57,024 nt of DNA from Rhodobiaceae bacterium (GTDB taxonomy: Bacteria > Pseudomonadota > Alphaproteobacteria > Rhizobiales > Tepidamorphaceae), in NCBI GenBank assembly GCA_020441995.1, contig JAGRLC010000006.1, positions 7,381 through 64,404 of the forward strand, read 5' to 3'. This document shows positions 33,787-42,998 of the stretch, one piece after another. Every line of letters starts with the position of its first letter. Within the stretch, counting starts at the first letter, position 1. The translations under genes and the position numbers were made by a program. The notes beneath the pieces were generated by a model. The model ran no database searches. It was not told where the DNA came from and worked only from the letters and a program-made list of their open reading frames with translations.

Positions 33787-35208
33787 CTAGTAGGCGTTCC
33801 GGCTGCCGAGGATGGTGAGGACCGTCAAGGCGATGATGCGAAGGTCGAAACCGAACGACCAGTTGTCGAGATAGTAGAGGTCGTAGGCGACGCGCTTCGC
33901 CATCTTGTCGTCGGTGTCGGTCTCGCCGCGCAGTCCGTTGACCTGCGCCCAGCCGGTAATGCCGGGTTTGACGTTGTGACGGCGCGCGTAGCGCACAACG
34001 CGCTGCTCGTAATAGCGATTGTGCGCGACGGCGTGCGGACGCGGGCCGACCAGCGACATTTCACCGTACAGCACGTTGATGAGCTGCGGCAGCTCGTCGA
34101 TGCTGCTGCGGCGCAGGAAGCGGCCGAGCCGGGTGATACGTTTGTCGTTGCGGGTCGCCTGCTTCACGTCCGCGCCGTCGTCTTGTGTGGTCATGGTGCG
34201 GAACTTGATGATGCGGAAGGGCTCTTCGTTGAACCCGTAGCGCGTCTGTGTGAACAGCGCCGGTCCCCGGCTTTCCAGCCGTATAGCGATGCCGATCGCG
34301 ATCAGCAGCGGCGTCAGCAGGACAAGCGCGGTCGCGGCAACCACGGCGTCGAAGGTCCGCTTCATGGCCTGATCGAACGGGGTCAGCCGCTGGCGGCTCA
34401 GAACAACACCGGCAACATCTCCGATATGCCCGGTCCCGATATCCCTGAAGCGTTCCAGCAGGCCATCCTGGGCGATGTAGAGATTGGCCGGAACGTTGAC
34501 CATGGCGTCGACAATGCGCTCGATGGTTTCCGCCTGCCGCAGCGGGATCGTTATCACGATGTCGTCAGGGTTGAGTTCGCGCGCGCGTTCGACCGCAACG
34601 GAAACGATGATGCCGAGGTCCGGCGCCGGCTCTTCCGCTTCGGCGATCCGGATGGCATCGATGACGCTCAGCCCACGGTTGCCGGACAGCTGCGCCGAGA
34701 CGAACCTGTTGATCTCGCCGGCAAGCCCGATGACCAGAACCCGGCGCGGAGAGATCAGCCCGTGAAAGGCCGCGCGCGTTGCCGCCGTCGATATGGCGAG
34801 CCGCGCGCCGACCGCGCCCGCAAGTCCGAATACGTAGCTGAGCAGGATCGCGCCGCGCGAATGGTCCTCCAGCGTCTTGCTGATGAACAGGATGAACAGC
34901 GTGATGACGAAAGCGGTGTTCCAGATCAGGAAGATGTCCGGCGTGTCGACGCGCTTGCCCATTCCGAAATGGGAATCGTGATCGCCGCGCATGAGAACGA
35001 CAAGAGCATAGGAAAGCCCGGCGAGCAGCGCGTATATGCCAAGCCGCGACAGCGAACCGGTCTCGTGATAGGCGGTGATGTGATAGACCAGATGCGCCAA
35101 CACCGAGGCACAGGCGACAAGAAACGCCTCGCTGGCCACGGAGAGCGCCATGGCAGCGCTGGCACGAACTGTCCAGCCTCGCGACACGTTGAGCATTGGT
35201 TGTCCCAC
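33787..35208 (-). CDS. Polyprenyl-phosphate hexose-1-phosphate transferase (WbaP/WcaJ type)
   Basis: Initiating enzyme of EPS synthesis that moves hexose-1-phosphate from a nucleotide sugar onto undecaprenyl phosphate at the inner membrane. The 473-residue protein has about four N-terminal helices, a CoA-binding-like middle domain (RRVLVIGLAGEINRF), one more helix at about 285-305 and the C-terminal bacterial sugar transferase domain. In that domain are KRTFDAVVAATAL, IIKFRTM, RSSIDELPQLINVL and [13 protein letters not shown], with the usual catalytic Asp-Glu, and [18 protein letters not shown]. It is the first gene of a two-gene operon with the second lyase. A second PHPT gene of this type is found about 5 kb away. 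Confidence 0.9.
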   Translation of the reverse strand: MGQPMLNVSRGWTVRASAAMALSVASEAFLVACASVLAHLVYHITAYHETGSLSRLGIYALLAGLSYALVVLMRGDHDSHFGMGKRVDTPDIFLIWNTAFVITLFILFISKTLEDHSRGAILLSYVFGLAGAVGARLAISTAATRAAFHGLISPRRVLVIGLAGEINRFVSAQLSGNRGLSVIDAIRIAEAEEPAPDLGIIVSVAVERARELNPDDIVITIPLRQAETIERIVDAMVNVPANLYIAQDGLLERFRDIGTGHIGDVAGVVLSRQRLTPFDQAMKRTFDAVVAATALVLLTPLLIAIGIAIRLESRGPALFTQTRYGFNEEPFRIIKFRTMTTQDDGADVKQATRNDKRITRLGRFLRRSSIDELPQLINVLYGEMSLVGPRPHAVAHNRYYEQRVVRYARRHNVKPGITGWAQVNGLRGETDTDDKMAKRVAYDLYYLDNWSFGFDLRIIALTVLTILGSRNAY

Positions 35209-35388
35209 AATGAACCAGAACGCCGCCGTCGGGCGGCTTTGTCCTGTAAAGGTGCAACTGGCGTGCCGTTGTGAGTGTGATAACCATCGCTATAAAGCGC
35301 ACTGCCATGCGGGCGCGAATGCGTGTATGACTGTCTCATGACATTTGCGCACACCGTGCGCATTCCAGCGTTTTTGGAGACGGGATTA

Positions 35389-36294
35389 ATGGCGGCGTCT
35401 GGCCGGTACCATTTCGTGATCTACAACGCCAAGGCGGGCCGTCTGCGCGACGGCGCGTTCGCGCGCCTGCGCACTTTTTTCCAGGAAAGAAATCTGCCCG
35501 CATCCTTCAGCACGATCGATGACTGCGACTGGTCCGATGTCCGCGCGAAGCTGAACGGGGGCGGGGATGTGCGGTTTGTCGTTGCCGCTGGCGACGGCAC
35601 CCTGCGGCTGACGCTCGAACGGCTTTGGGAGCAAAAGCTGCTGGATGATGTCTCGGTGGCTTTCGTGCCGCTGGGCAGCGCCAATGTGGCCGCGATCTCG
35701 CTTGGTCTGCCGCGCGCGCTGCCAAAGGCGCTGGAGCTTGCCGTGTCGGGAACGCCCAAGCCGGTCGATCTCGGATTGATCGACAACCGGCACGTTTTTT
35801 TCATTGCCGCGATCTTCGGCGCCGTATCCGATGTGACGGTGAATGCGAAGCGCGAGCTCAAGGAACGTTTCGGCGGACTTGCCTATCTGTTCTGCCTGAA
35901 CCGGCTGCTGCGCAACGACTACAGCGGCAGCGCCTTCCACGTTTCATTCGACGAGGGCGGCAAGCGGCAGGAACTGGACAGTCATTCGCTGATTGTCTGC
36001 AACCAGCTCAACCTGGGCAGTCTCAAGCCCGCCCGTCGCATCACCGCCGACGACAAGCGCCTCGATCTCATCACCTTGCACAACACCCGTTTCTGGGGAT
36101 TGTTCACTGCGGCATGGGAGTTTTTCAGGGGGCGCCACGACAGCCGGGTTCTGCGGCATCGCCCCATCGAGAAAACGATCTGCAAGCTGACCGGCTTCAA
36201 GGGACACGTTCACCTCGATGGCGACGAGTGCTTCGACGTCGGCGATACGATCGATTTCCAGGTAATGCCGCACGCCGCCCGCTTCGTTTCTTAA
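35389..36294 (+). CDS. Diacylglycerol/lipid kinase family protein
   Basis: Predicted lipid kinase of the DAGK/YegS/LCB5 group, about 301 residues. The start MAASGRYHFVIYNAKAG is chosen because GGAG sits nine bases upstream and it brings the NAKAG strand-1 motif to the N-terminus; the frame extends further upstream without family support. The nucleotide loop reads FVVAAGDGTLRLTLERL, with AGDGT in place of the common GGDGT, then VPLGSANVAAISLGLP (usual GTGNDFA-like position), and a C-terminal HLDGDE motif. It is alone between divergent and convergent polysaccharide genes. It may recycle diacylglycerol produced when phospholipid head groups are used by the phosphotransferase-like protein next door, which is inference only. 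Confidence 0.8.
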   Translation: MAASGRYHFVIYNAKAGRLRDGAFARLRTFFQERNLPASFSTIDDCDWSDVRAKLNGGGDVRFVVAAGDGTLRLTLERLWEQKLLDDVSVAFVPLGSANVAAISLGLPRALPKALELAVSGTPKPVDLGLIDNRHVFFIAAIFGAVSDVTVNAKRELKERFGGLAYLFCLNRLLRNDYSGSAFHVSFDEGGKRQELDSHSLIVCNQLNLGSLKPARRITADDKRLDLITLHNTRFWGLFTAAWEFFRGRHDSRVLRHRPIEKTICKLTGFKGHVHLDGDECFDVGDTIDFQVMPHAARFVS

Positions 36295-36307
36295 GAGGCG
36301 GAACCGG

Positions 36308-36328
36308 CGGTTCGCGCAGGCGAAACCG
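36308..36328. terminator. Possible terminator between converging lipid kinase and sulfatase-fold genes
   Basis: CGGTTCGC-GCAG-GCGAAACCG is an 8-bp stem with a single-base bulge in the gap between two converging stops. There is no clear T-tract on either side, so termination is only suggested by position. Confidence 0.3.
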
Positions 36329-36373
36329 TTACACGCTTATCCTGAACACGCTCTGGAAAGTCCGGACCGGTTC

Positions 36374-38122
36374 CTATTCGGCCGGTACGGCTGCCATGTT
36401 CATGCCCATGCCGCGCGCTTCGGGTTCAAGGTAATCCTTGCCGAGATCGATCGGCGTCCAGCGCACCTCATCGTTGAACAAGCCGAAGATGTCACCCGAG
36501 GTGAAGCCGGGCTCCTGGCTGGCCTTGTCGAACAGCGAAGGGCCATGGCTGGCGGTGATTGTCGCGGCGGACTCGCCCATCAGTTCCAGCAGGGTAGGGA
36601 CGATTTGGAAGTGGCTGGCGCGGGCATGATTGCGCACCGCCGCCGCTTCCAGCAGGGCGTGCAGGCCCGGATGTCCGGTGATCGCCATCAGCGGCACCAG
36701 GCCTTCGCGGGGATCGGGATCTTCCACGGTGCAGTGGCTCAGACGGCCCGTCTGAAAATTCTGTCCGTGGTCGGAGGTGTACATCACCAGCGTATCGCGA
36801 AAGTCGTTTTCATCCAGCAGCTTGCCAAAGAAACGGTCGACGCTCCAGCGGATGTTGTTGCGGTAGGAGTTGATCAGCGTCGGCGTGCTGCTGACGCCAT
36901 TCTCCGTATCGGTCGGATGGAATTTGGTTTCCGCTTCGGGGTAGCCGTGATCGTAGGGGAAATGCGCGCCGTTCTTGTTGGCGTAGATGAACACCGGAAC
37001 CGGCCCGGCCAGTTCTTCCTCGACGACCTTCAGCAGTTCGAAGTCGAGCTGCGGCACGGGCACGTCGTCGAACATCACGACCCGGTCGATGTCGGAGGTT
37101 TCGCTCACGGTCATGAAATTCTGCAAGCGGGAGGCGTTCTTGTTGACCGGCGCCTGGGCGTCGATGAAGACGGTGCGGTAGCCTGCGGCCTTGGCGTATT
37201 TCCAGATCGTCGCGTTGGTGGTGACCGATCCGATGATGTCGTTGCGCGCGCCGCCGAGCCGCAGCAGCGCGTTGGAATAGTGGCTGCAGTTTCCGCCCGA
37301 TGCGGCGGGGCCGAAGTCTATGAAACGGTCCGCGCGCGCGGCCATTTCGGGTGTGAACGGGTTGCCCGGGCGCCAATCGATATAGTCGCCGCGAATGCTC
37401 TCGTCGACGAGGAAGACGATGTTGCGCACAGCCGGCGGATTTGCCGGGGCAGGGGCTTCGGTTTCGCGCGTCTGCGCGTGCTGCGTCATGATCTTGCCAA
37501 GCGTGACCGCGCTGACGGCGATCGGCGCGAAATGCTGCGGCATGCCTTGCGAGCCGCCGCCTTCCTTGAGGACGACGATGCCGCCGATCACCAGCATCGG
37601 CAGCACCGGCACCCAGCAGAACGCGGTTGCCGCGCGGCGAACGAGCGGCCGGTGCGATGCCGGCCAGGCAAGAATGGCGGCAATCGAAAAGACGAAGATC
37701 AGAAGCGGCCATCCGGCGGCCTGCGCGTATTGGTCGAAAGCGCGGCCTGCCTCGTGGCTTGCCTGGTAGAGCGACACCACATCGAACGGCCCGATCTCGG
37801 AACCGCTGATGTCGTAATAAAACTGCGATGCCGCAACGGAGACCGACAGCGTAATAGCCCAGAACCAGCGCACGATGCGGTTCGGCTGCATCGCGGCGGC
37901 GATCAGACAAAGGATCGAAAAGCCCCAGATGCCGAGGTAGATGATCAGATGCACCGGGCGCTCTTGCGCGATGAGCAGGTGTACGCGCGAGAAGAAGCCG
38001 ATGGTCGTTGCCATGACCGCAATGAGCAGCGCGAACAGCGCAATGCTCCACCGCACGCGCCAGCGCTGCACGCGATTGGGCGGCAACATTCCATTGCGGG
38101 GTGTGGTGTCGGGATATGCCAT
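36374..38122 (-). CDS. Sulfatase-fold (alkaline phosphatase superfamily) membrane transferase/hydrolase
   Basis: Membrane protein of 582 residues with about five N-terminal helices (roughly 25-180) and a periplasmic catalytic domain of the PF00884 superfamily. The layout resembles EptA/OpgB-type phosphoethanolamine or phosphoglycerol transferases. Metal-site landmarks are IVFLVDESIRGDYIDW, the candidate nucleophile region SGGNCSHYSNALLRLGG, and MYTSDHGQNFQTG; the Thr typical of EptA is not evident, so Ser or Cys may serve. It ends the minus-strand operon downstream of an O-antigen-ligase-like polymerase, 70 bp after it. Decoration of the polymer or lipid A with a phospho-head-group is the favoured role. 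A true sulfatase is less likely because the CxPxR motif is absent. Confidence 0.78.
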   Translation of the reverse strand: MAYPDTTPRNGMLPPNRVQRWRVRWSIALFALLIAVMATTIGFFSRVHLLIAQERPVHLIIYLGIWGFSILCLIAAAMQPNRIVRWFWAITLSVSVAASQFYYDISGSEIGPFDVVSLYQASHEAGRAFDQYAQAAGWPLLIFVFSIAAILAWPASHRPLVRRAATAFCWVPVLPMLVIGGIVVLKEGGGSQGMPQHFAPIAVSAVTLGKIMTQHAQTRETEAPAPANPPAVRNIVFLVDESIRGDYIDWRPGNPFTPEMAARADRFIDFGPAASGGNCSHYSNALLRLGGARNDIIGSVTTNATIWKYAKAAGYRTVFIDAQAPVNKNASRLQNFMTVSETSDIDRVVMFDDVPVPQLDFELLKVVEEELAGPVPVFIYANKNGAHFPYDHGYPEAETKFHPTDTENGVSSTPTLINSYRNNIRWSVDRFFGKLLDENDFRDTLVMYTSDHGQNFQTGRLSHCTVEDPDPREGLVPLMAITGHPGLHALLEAAAVRNHARASHFQIVPTLLELMGESAATITASHGPSLFDKASQEPGFTSGDIFGLFNDEVRWTPIDLGKDYLEPEARGMGMNMAAVPAE

Positions 38123-38192
38123 GGTCGATACGCTTCCGGATTTGCTGTTGAGCCGTGGGGTACGGTTCTACGACAGCCGGGTTGAAACGAGC

Positions 38193-39464
38193 TTAAGAAG
38201 CCGCGGAAAGGCGATTTTTTCTTATGGTTTCAGGCGCGGAGGAACGCATTTCCCGCATACTGGCGGCAAAAAGCCCCCAGGTTGCGCCGCAAAGCAGATA
38301 GAAATGACGCCAGTGATCGGTGTCGATGATAAAGCCGAGAAGGGCCAGAACGCTGAAGACTGAAAACACCGCGATTGCGTAAGCCTGGAAAGTCGTGCGC
38401 CGCAGGGCGGCGGCCGCGCCGGCAAACAGCGTTGCGGCGATGAACGCGGCATAGGTGAACCCGCCGAGCCAGCCATAGGAGGCAAAGGCGTTGACGTATA
38501 CGTTGTGCGGGTCTTCGCCAAACTTGGTCCTGAACTTCATCGCACCGTATCCGTTGGGGTGCTTTATCAGGTCGGGGATCGCATATCGCTGCTTGCCGAA
38601 ACGCCCCATTTCACCGCCGTCGTAGTACTGGACCAGATGCGCCCGCGTTTGGAACAGGTCAGCGACCTTGGGAACGCTAAGCATGGCGGCGATCAGCGCG
38701 ACGGCGGCAAAGACTGCGCCGATCGCGGTGAAAACGATCCGCGCCCTGTCGCCGGTGCTCCGGCTGGTCGAAAACAGGAGCCAGCCGAACAGCGCGAAGG
38801 ACACCACGGTGTGGCCCCATGCGCCGCGTGAAAACGACAGAAGGATGGCGATCATGATCGGAGCCAGAATTGCGGCGGAAACGATCACTTTTCGCAGGTT
38901 GCCGCGCAGGATGTCATGGGCAAGGAACAGTGTCGGCAGGATCAGGAACGGCCCCATGACGTTGGGGTCCTTGAAGGTGCCGCGGGCGCGTGCGTTCTCC
39001 GTGAAGAGATCGTACAGGCCACCGATGTCGAAATATCCCGCGATCCCCGCAAGGGCCGCGACGAGGGCCGCCGCGATATAGGCGGATTTGACGATTGCCA
39101 TGCGGCGCGGATCTTCCGCGATGATCAACGCCAGAATGATCGCGGTTAGCGCCAGATAGCCGGATACAGCGATGAATTTCACCTGATCCATGCCGGAATC
39201 GATGGCCGCCATCGACGCCATGCCGCCGAAGTTGAACAGCGCCAGCAGAAGCGTCGGGACGATCAGCACCGGCGGAATCGCCATGCCCCGAAGGGCGGCG
39301 ATGATGGTCAGCGCGATAAAGCCGTACTCGTAGGGTGAGGGTTCGATGAAGGCGAAGGCGCCGCAGAAGATGGTGAGCCAGAGCGATAACGGCAAAAGGC
39401 GGCCCGCGAGATAACGCAGGCCGCGCAGGGTATTGGGCTGAACCGTTGCCGCTGCAGCGGTCAA
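38193..39464 (-). CDS. O-antigen ligase/polymerase family membrane protein
   Basis: Integral membrane protein of 423 residues with about eleven helices. The family hallmarks are RARGTFKDPNVMGPFLILP in the first half, LSFSRGAWGHTVVS, and the large periplasmic loop ending EDPHNVYVNAFASYGWLGG, whose HNxYL-like segment is characteristic of WaaL/Wzy PF04932 proteins. The start shares ATGA with the stop of the PHPT gene upstream. It is a stronger match to the superfamily than the other polymerase candidate in the window. As no lipid A-core genes are nearby, EPS polymerisation is more likely than ligation to lipid A, but the two cannot be separated by sequence alone. Confidence 0.87.
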   Translation of the reverse strand: MTAAAATVQPNTLRGLRYLAGRLLPLSLWLTIFCGAFAFIEPSPYEYGFIALTIIAALRGMAIPPVLIVPTLLLALFNFGGMASMAAIDSGMDQVKFIAVSGYLALTAIILALIIAEDPRRMAIVKSAYIAAALVAALAGIAGYFDIGGLYDLFTENARARGTFKDPNVMGPFLILPTLFLAHDILRGNLRKVIVSAAILAPIMIAILLSFSRGAWGHTVVSFALFGWLLFSTSRSTGDRARIVFTAIGAVFAAVALIAAMLSVPKVADLFQTRAHLVQYYDGGEMGRFGKQRYAIPDLIKHPNGYGAMKFRTKFGEDPHNVYVNAFASYGWLGGFTYAAFIAATLFAGAAAALRRTTFQAYAIAVFSVFSVLALLGFIIDTDHWRHFYLLCGATWGLFAASMREMRSSAPETIRKNRLSAAS

Positions 39465-41005
39465 TATGCGCTCCGCGTGTCCATCAGCGAGACCGGGGTC
39501 ATCGCCAGAATGTAGATGTCGAACCAGATCGACCAGTTCTCGATGTAGTAGAGGTCATGCTCGACGCGCCGCTGGATCTTCTCCTGCGTGTCGGTCTCGC
39601 CGCGCCAGCCGTTGATCTGGGCCCAGCCGGTGATGCCGGGCTTGACCTTGTGACGGGCGAAATATCCGACGACCACATCGTCATAGAGGTGTTCGGCCGC
39701 CTTGGCCTGAAGGGCGTGCGGGCGGGGTCCGACCAGCGAAAGTTCGCCGCGCAACACATTGAAAAGCTGCGGCAATTCATCAAGGCTTGTCTTGCGGATG
39801 AACTTGCCGACACGGGTGACGCGCGGGTCGTCCTTGGTCACCAGCTTGGATGCGTTGGCATCCGACATGTCGGTGTACATCGAGCGGAACTTGTAGACCT
39901 CGATCAGCTCGTTGTTGAAGCCGTAGCGCTTCTGCTTGAAGAACACCGGTCCCTTGCTTTCGAACTTCACCGCCGCGGCGACCGCCAGCATCACCGGAGA
40001 GGCCAGCACCAATACAAGCGCGGCGACCACACGGTCGAACGTTGCCTTGACCACCGCGTCCCAGTCCGCCAGCGGTTTGTCGAACACGTCCAGCATCGGC
40101 ACCTGGCCGACATAGCTGTAGGAGCGCGGGCGGAAGCGCAGTTGATTGGTGTGCGCCGAAAGCCGGATATCGACGGGCAGAACCCAAAGCTTCTGCAGGA
40201 TTTCCAGCACGCGCTTCTCCGCCGTCAGCGGCAGCGTCACGATCAGCACGTCGATGGCCGCCTGGCGGCAGAATTCGACCAGTTCGCTGACCGTGCCAAG
40301 CTTGGGGTAACCGGCAATCTGTTTCGGCGAGCGGTCATCGCTGCGGTCGTCGAAAACGCCGCAGATCTCGATGTCGGTTTCGCCGGATGTTTTAAGCGCG
40401 TCGATCAGGTTGGCGCCGCGCTCGCCACCGCCGACGATGACCGCGCGCCGGTCAAGGCCGTGATGGGCCGAGATGTGCCGGACGATGGGGATCAGCGCCA
40501 CGCGAACTGCCAGAAGCGCGCAAAGGCCGGATGCGAACCAGATCAGCGTCCAGCCGCGTGAATAGGCGTCGCCGAGCTTCATCACGAAGGCAACCGCGGC
40601 AAGGATCGCGAAAGTGGCGGTCCATGCGCCGATCATCCGCGCAACGCTTGGCACGAAGGCGCGGAATGCCGGGACGGTATGAATGTCCGCCAGCCGCATG
40701 CCAAGCGTGGCGAGAACGGTTCCCGAAGCGATGGCGGCAAGATAGAGCGTCCCGCTGACGCTCTCACCTTGCAGGTACAGCACGTAGGACAGCGATGCCG
40801 TGACCAGTATGACGAAGATTTCTGCTGCCCGGACGAGGCCGGCAAGAAGCACGGGTGAGAACCGTTTGTCCGCCGCGGTGCTGGCAACCTGCTGCGCCAG
40901 GTCGCTCAATTCGACCTTTTCGCCACGTTTCTTGCCAAAACCGCCTGCGGTTTCGGTCATGGAGGCCATGAGGGCCTGTCGGGTGATCTGCTCGCCTTGG
41001 GTCAT
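39461..41005 (-). CDS. Undecaprenyl-phosphate glucose-type phosphotransferase (second PHPT)
   Basis: Second initiating glycosyl-phosphate transferase, 514 residues. An N-terminal soluble stretch of about 50 residues is followed by four or five helices, a CoA-binding-like domain ([19 protein letters not shown]), and a C-terminal sugar transferase domain. That domain has [53 protein letters not shown] and [18 protein letters not shown]. It is closer to the WcaJ/EPS polyprenyl glycosylphosphotransferase group than the other copy in the locus. ATGA overlap links it to the following polymerase gene. A 126-bp gap separates it from the GT4 gene upstream, so it may have its own promoter. Confidence 0.91.
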   Translation of the reverse strand: MTQGEQITRQALMASMTETAGGFGKKRGEKVELSDLAQQVASTAADKRFSPVLLAGLVRAAEIFVILVTASLSYVLYLQGESVSGTLYLAAIASGTVLATLGMRLADIHTVPAFRAFVPSVARMIGAWTATFAILAAVAFVMKLGDAYSRGWTLIWFASGLCALLAVRVALIPIVRHISAHHGLDRRAVIVGGGERGANLIDALKTSGETDIEICGVFDDRSDDRSPKQIAGYPKLGTVSELVEFCRQAAIDVLIVTLPLTAEKRVLEILQKLWVLPVDIRLSAHTNQLRFRPRSYSYVGQVPMLDVFDKPLADWDAVVKATFDRVVAALVLVLASPVMLAVAAAVKFESKGPVFFKQKRYGFNNELIEVYKFRSMYTDMSDANASKLVTKDDPRVTRVGKFIRKTSLDELPQLFNVLRGELSLVGPRPHALQAKAAEHLYDDVVVGYFARHKVKPGITGWAQINGWRGETDTQEKIQRRVEHDLYYIENWSIWFDIYILAMTPVSLMDTRSAY

Positions 41006-41131
41006 GAATACGCAACCAACATTTTTGCGGCTTCGGGCGCATGGCCTTCAGCCTGCTTTTTTGACGTTGCGTGCGTTGATACCCGAAACGATTCAACAAG
41101 CGTTTAATGTATTGGCTGAATGCAAGGTTAA

Positions 41132-42274
41132 TCAGCGTCTTGCGCGGGCCGCCGCGTAACCTTCCAGCACACCGTTGGTCATGGTGATGACGGAAAAGCT
41201 TTCGGCAACGCGCTTGCGCAGGCGCTCGCCAAGGGTCATCCACGGCGCCGTGTCGGCATCGAGGTCGGCGATCTTCCCGGCCAGGGCATCGACATCGCCC
41301 GCCGGGATAAGCCAGTCTTTGTCGGGGCCGAAAATCTCGTGAATGCCCCCGACATTCGTGGTGATCAGGGGGCGGGCGAGGGCGGCTGCCTCCAGAACCA
41401 CATAGGGCAGGGATTCAGCCCGCGACGGGATAACCACGCCGTAACCGCGGGCAAAGGCTTTGCGTGCCGGTTCCGGGCCGACGAAGCGTATCCGGTTGTT
41501 CAAAGGCGCGGCCTGTTCCTTGAGCTTGTCCATGTCGGGGCCGCCGCCAACGATCGTGAGGCTGGGGCAATCACCATTCCGGCGATGCAGTTCGGCAAGC
41601 GCCGAAATCAGCACGTCGATGCCCTTGGCACCGCGCAATTCGCCAATGAACATCAGGTCGGTCGCGTCCGCGTCGAGAGGGATTTCCTCGAAGTCGCTTT
41701 CCCGCACGCCATTGTGCACGACGCGCACTTCGCATGTGGGCTTGCAGACCCGCTCGAAATAGACGTCGCGGCCGAATGCGCTCTCGAACAGGAGCACGCC
41801 GGTGCGCTTTTCCAGCATGCGCTCAACGGTCATGAATATGTGCGAGATGAAACTGCCCGGCTTGTAGTTCAGGCTGCCGCCATGTGGCGTATAGGCCGTG
41901 ATGGCGGGCTTTCCGTCGCCGGATTGGACCGGAAACATGCGTGCGTAGAGGCCGCCCTTCGCGCCATGCCCGTGAACGACATCCGGCTTCAGGCCCTTGA
42001 GGTGCCCGATGGCGGCGCGCGCGGACTGGATATCGCCAAGGCCGGGAAGCCGTGACATCGCGATGCGTTCGATGCCCAGCGTGCAGACCCTCGACATTTC
42101 GTCGAGCTGGGCCTGCTCCATCGCGCCGCCTGTTGTCGAATCGCAGATGATTCCAACGTCGTGCCCGCGCTTGGCCTGTTCGCCGGCAAGGTCTATGACA
42201 TGCCGGAAGAGCCCGCCCAGAGGCGCGCGGAAACAGTGTACGATCCGCAGTTTGCCGGTATCCGTGTCGGGCAT
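41132..42274 (-). CDS. Glycosyltransferase family 4
   Basis: GT-B transferase of 380 residues starting two bases after the stop of the wza-like gene, so the two are surely cotranscribed. The N-terminal motif KLRIVHCFRAPLGGLFRHVIDL is the HVxRAxxGG start of capsule/EPS GT4 enzymes. The middle part DVVHGHGAKGGLYARMF and AYTPHGGSLNY gives the acceptor domain. The donor domain has LMFIGELRGAKGIDVLI, and PSRAESLPYVVLEAAALARP holds the EX7E motif. The direct neighbours are export and initiation genes, supporting a role in repeat-unit assembly. Confidence 0.88.
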   Translation of the reverse strand: MPDTDTGKLRIVHCFRAPLGGLFRHVIDLAGEQAKRGHDVGIICDSTTGGAMEQAQLDEMSRVCTLGIERIAMSRLPGLGDIQSARAAIGHLKGLKPDVVHGHGAKGGLYARMFPVQSGDGKPAITAYTPHGGSLNYKPGSFISHIFMTVERMLEKRTGVLLFESAFGRDVYFERVCKPTCEVRVVHNGVRESDFEEIPLDADATDLMFIGELRGAKGIDVLISALAELHRRNGDCPSLTIVGGGPDMDKLKEQAAPLNNRIRFVGPEPARKAFARGYGVVIPSRAESLPYVVLEAAALARPLITTNVGGIHEIFGPDKDWLIPAGDVDALAGKIADLDADTAPWMTLGERLRKRVAESFSVITMTNGVLEGYAAARARR

Positions 42275-42276
42275 GT

Positions 42277-42852
42277 TCAGAACCAGCGCTCCTGAACCTG
42301 GACCGTATCGCCGGGCAGAATGGGATAATTGATCGGAACCTGCTGGCTGACCACCACGCCGTCGACCTTGCGGGTCACAAGGATCATGTCCTTCTTGGCG
42401 CGGGGCGAGAAGCCGCCGGCAATCGCCACGGCGGTCTCGCCGGTCATGTCGGAAACATAGGGGAACTGGCCGGCGCTGTTGACTTCGCCAAGCACGAAAA
42501 ACGGCCTGTATTCCTCGACTTCGACCGAAACGTGCGGGTCGCGCAGGTATTTTGCGGCCAGCCGCGATGTGATCACGCCTTCAAGCTGTTTGGCAGTATG
42601 GCCGCGCGCCGCAACCGAACCGATCAGCGGCATGGCCAGTGCGCCGCCATCGTCCACCTTGTAGCTGTTGGTCAGGTTTTCCTGTCCGAAGACGATGATG
42701 CGCAGCTTGTCGCCGGCGTCCAACTGGTAGGGCTGGTTGAACGCCTGCACGAAGCGTTCATCCACGGCGGGGCGCGACGTGCAGCCGGCAACGCTGAGCC
42801 CGCTCACGATCACGGCGATCATCAATGTCAGTCGGCCTGCGATGGCGCGCAT
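42277..42852 (-). CDS. Polysaccharide export lipoprotein (Wza-like)
   Basis: Outer-membrane polysaccharide export protein of 191 residues. The chosen ATG has GAGGAG nine bases upstream and begins a clean lipoprotein signal, MRAIAGRLTLMIAVIVSG with lipobox LSVAGC (Cys24). An upstream ATG (42879) would add nine residues with no signal function. The Poly_export domain (PF02563) shows YQLDAGDKLRIIVFGQENLT and YLRDPHVSVEVEEYRPFFVLGEV, followed by a short SLBB-like stretch (GQFPYVSDMTGETAVAIAGG). It is short compared with E. coli Wza (about 380 residues), as is common for alphaproteobacterial versions. It leads the minus-strand operon and is divergent from the second wzz gene, its likely partner. 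Confidence 0.92.
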   Translation of the reverse strand: MRAIAGRLTLMIAVIVSGLSVAGCTSRPAVDERFVQAFNQPYQLDAGDKLRIIVFGQENLTNSYKVDDGGALAMPLIGSVAARGHTAKQLEGVITSRLAAKYLRDPHVSVEVEEYRPFFVLGEVNSAGQFPYVSDMTGETAVAIAGGFSPRAKKDMILVTRKVDGVVVSQQVPINYPILPGDTVQVQERWF

Positions 42853-42998
42853 CTCACGGGGCTCCTCGGCACCTAACATGGTTTAAGATTCCTAAGCGCG
42901 CGTGGTTAAGAAATACTGACTCCCTCCGGCGATTAACGTGATCGAAACCATGATTGCGGATTCTTGGCTCCAGTACAGTCCGCTGGAGTTGGCAAGTT

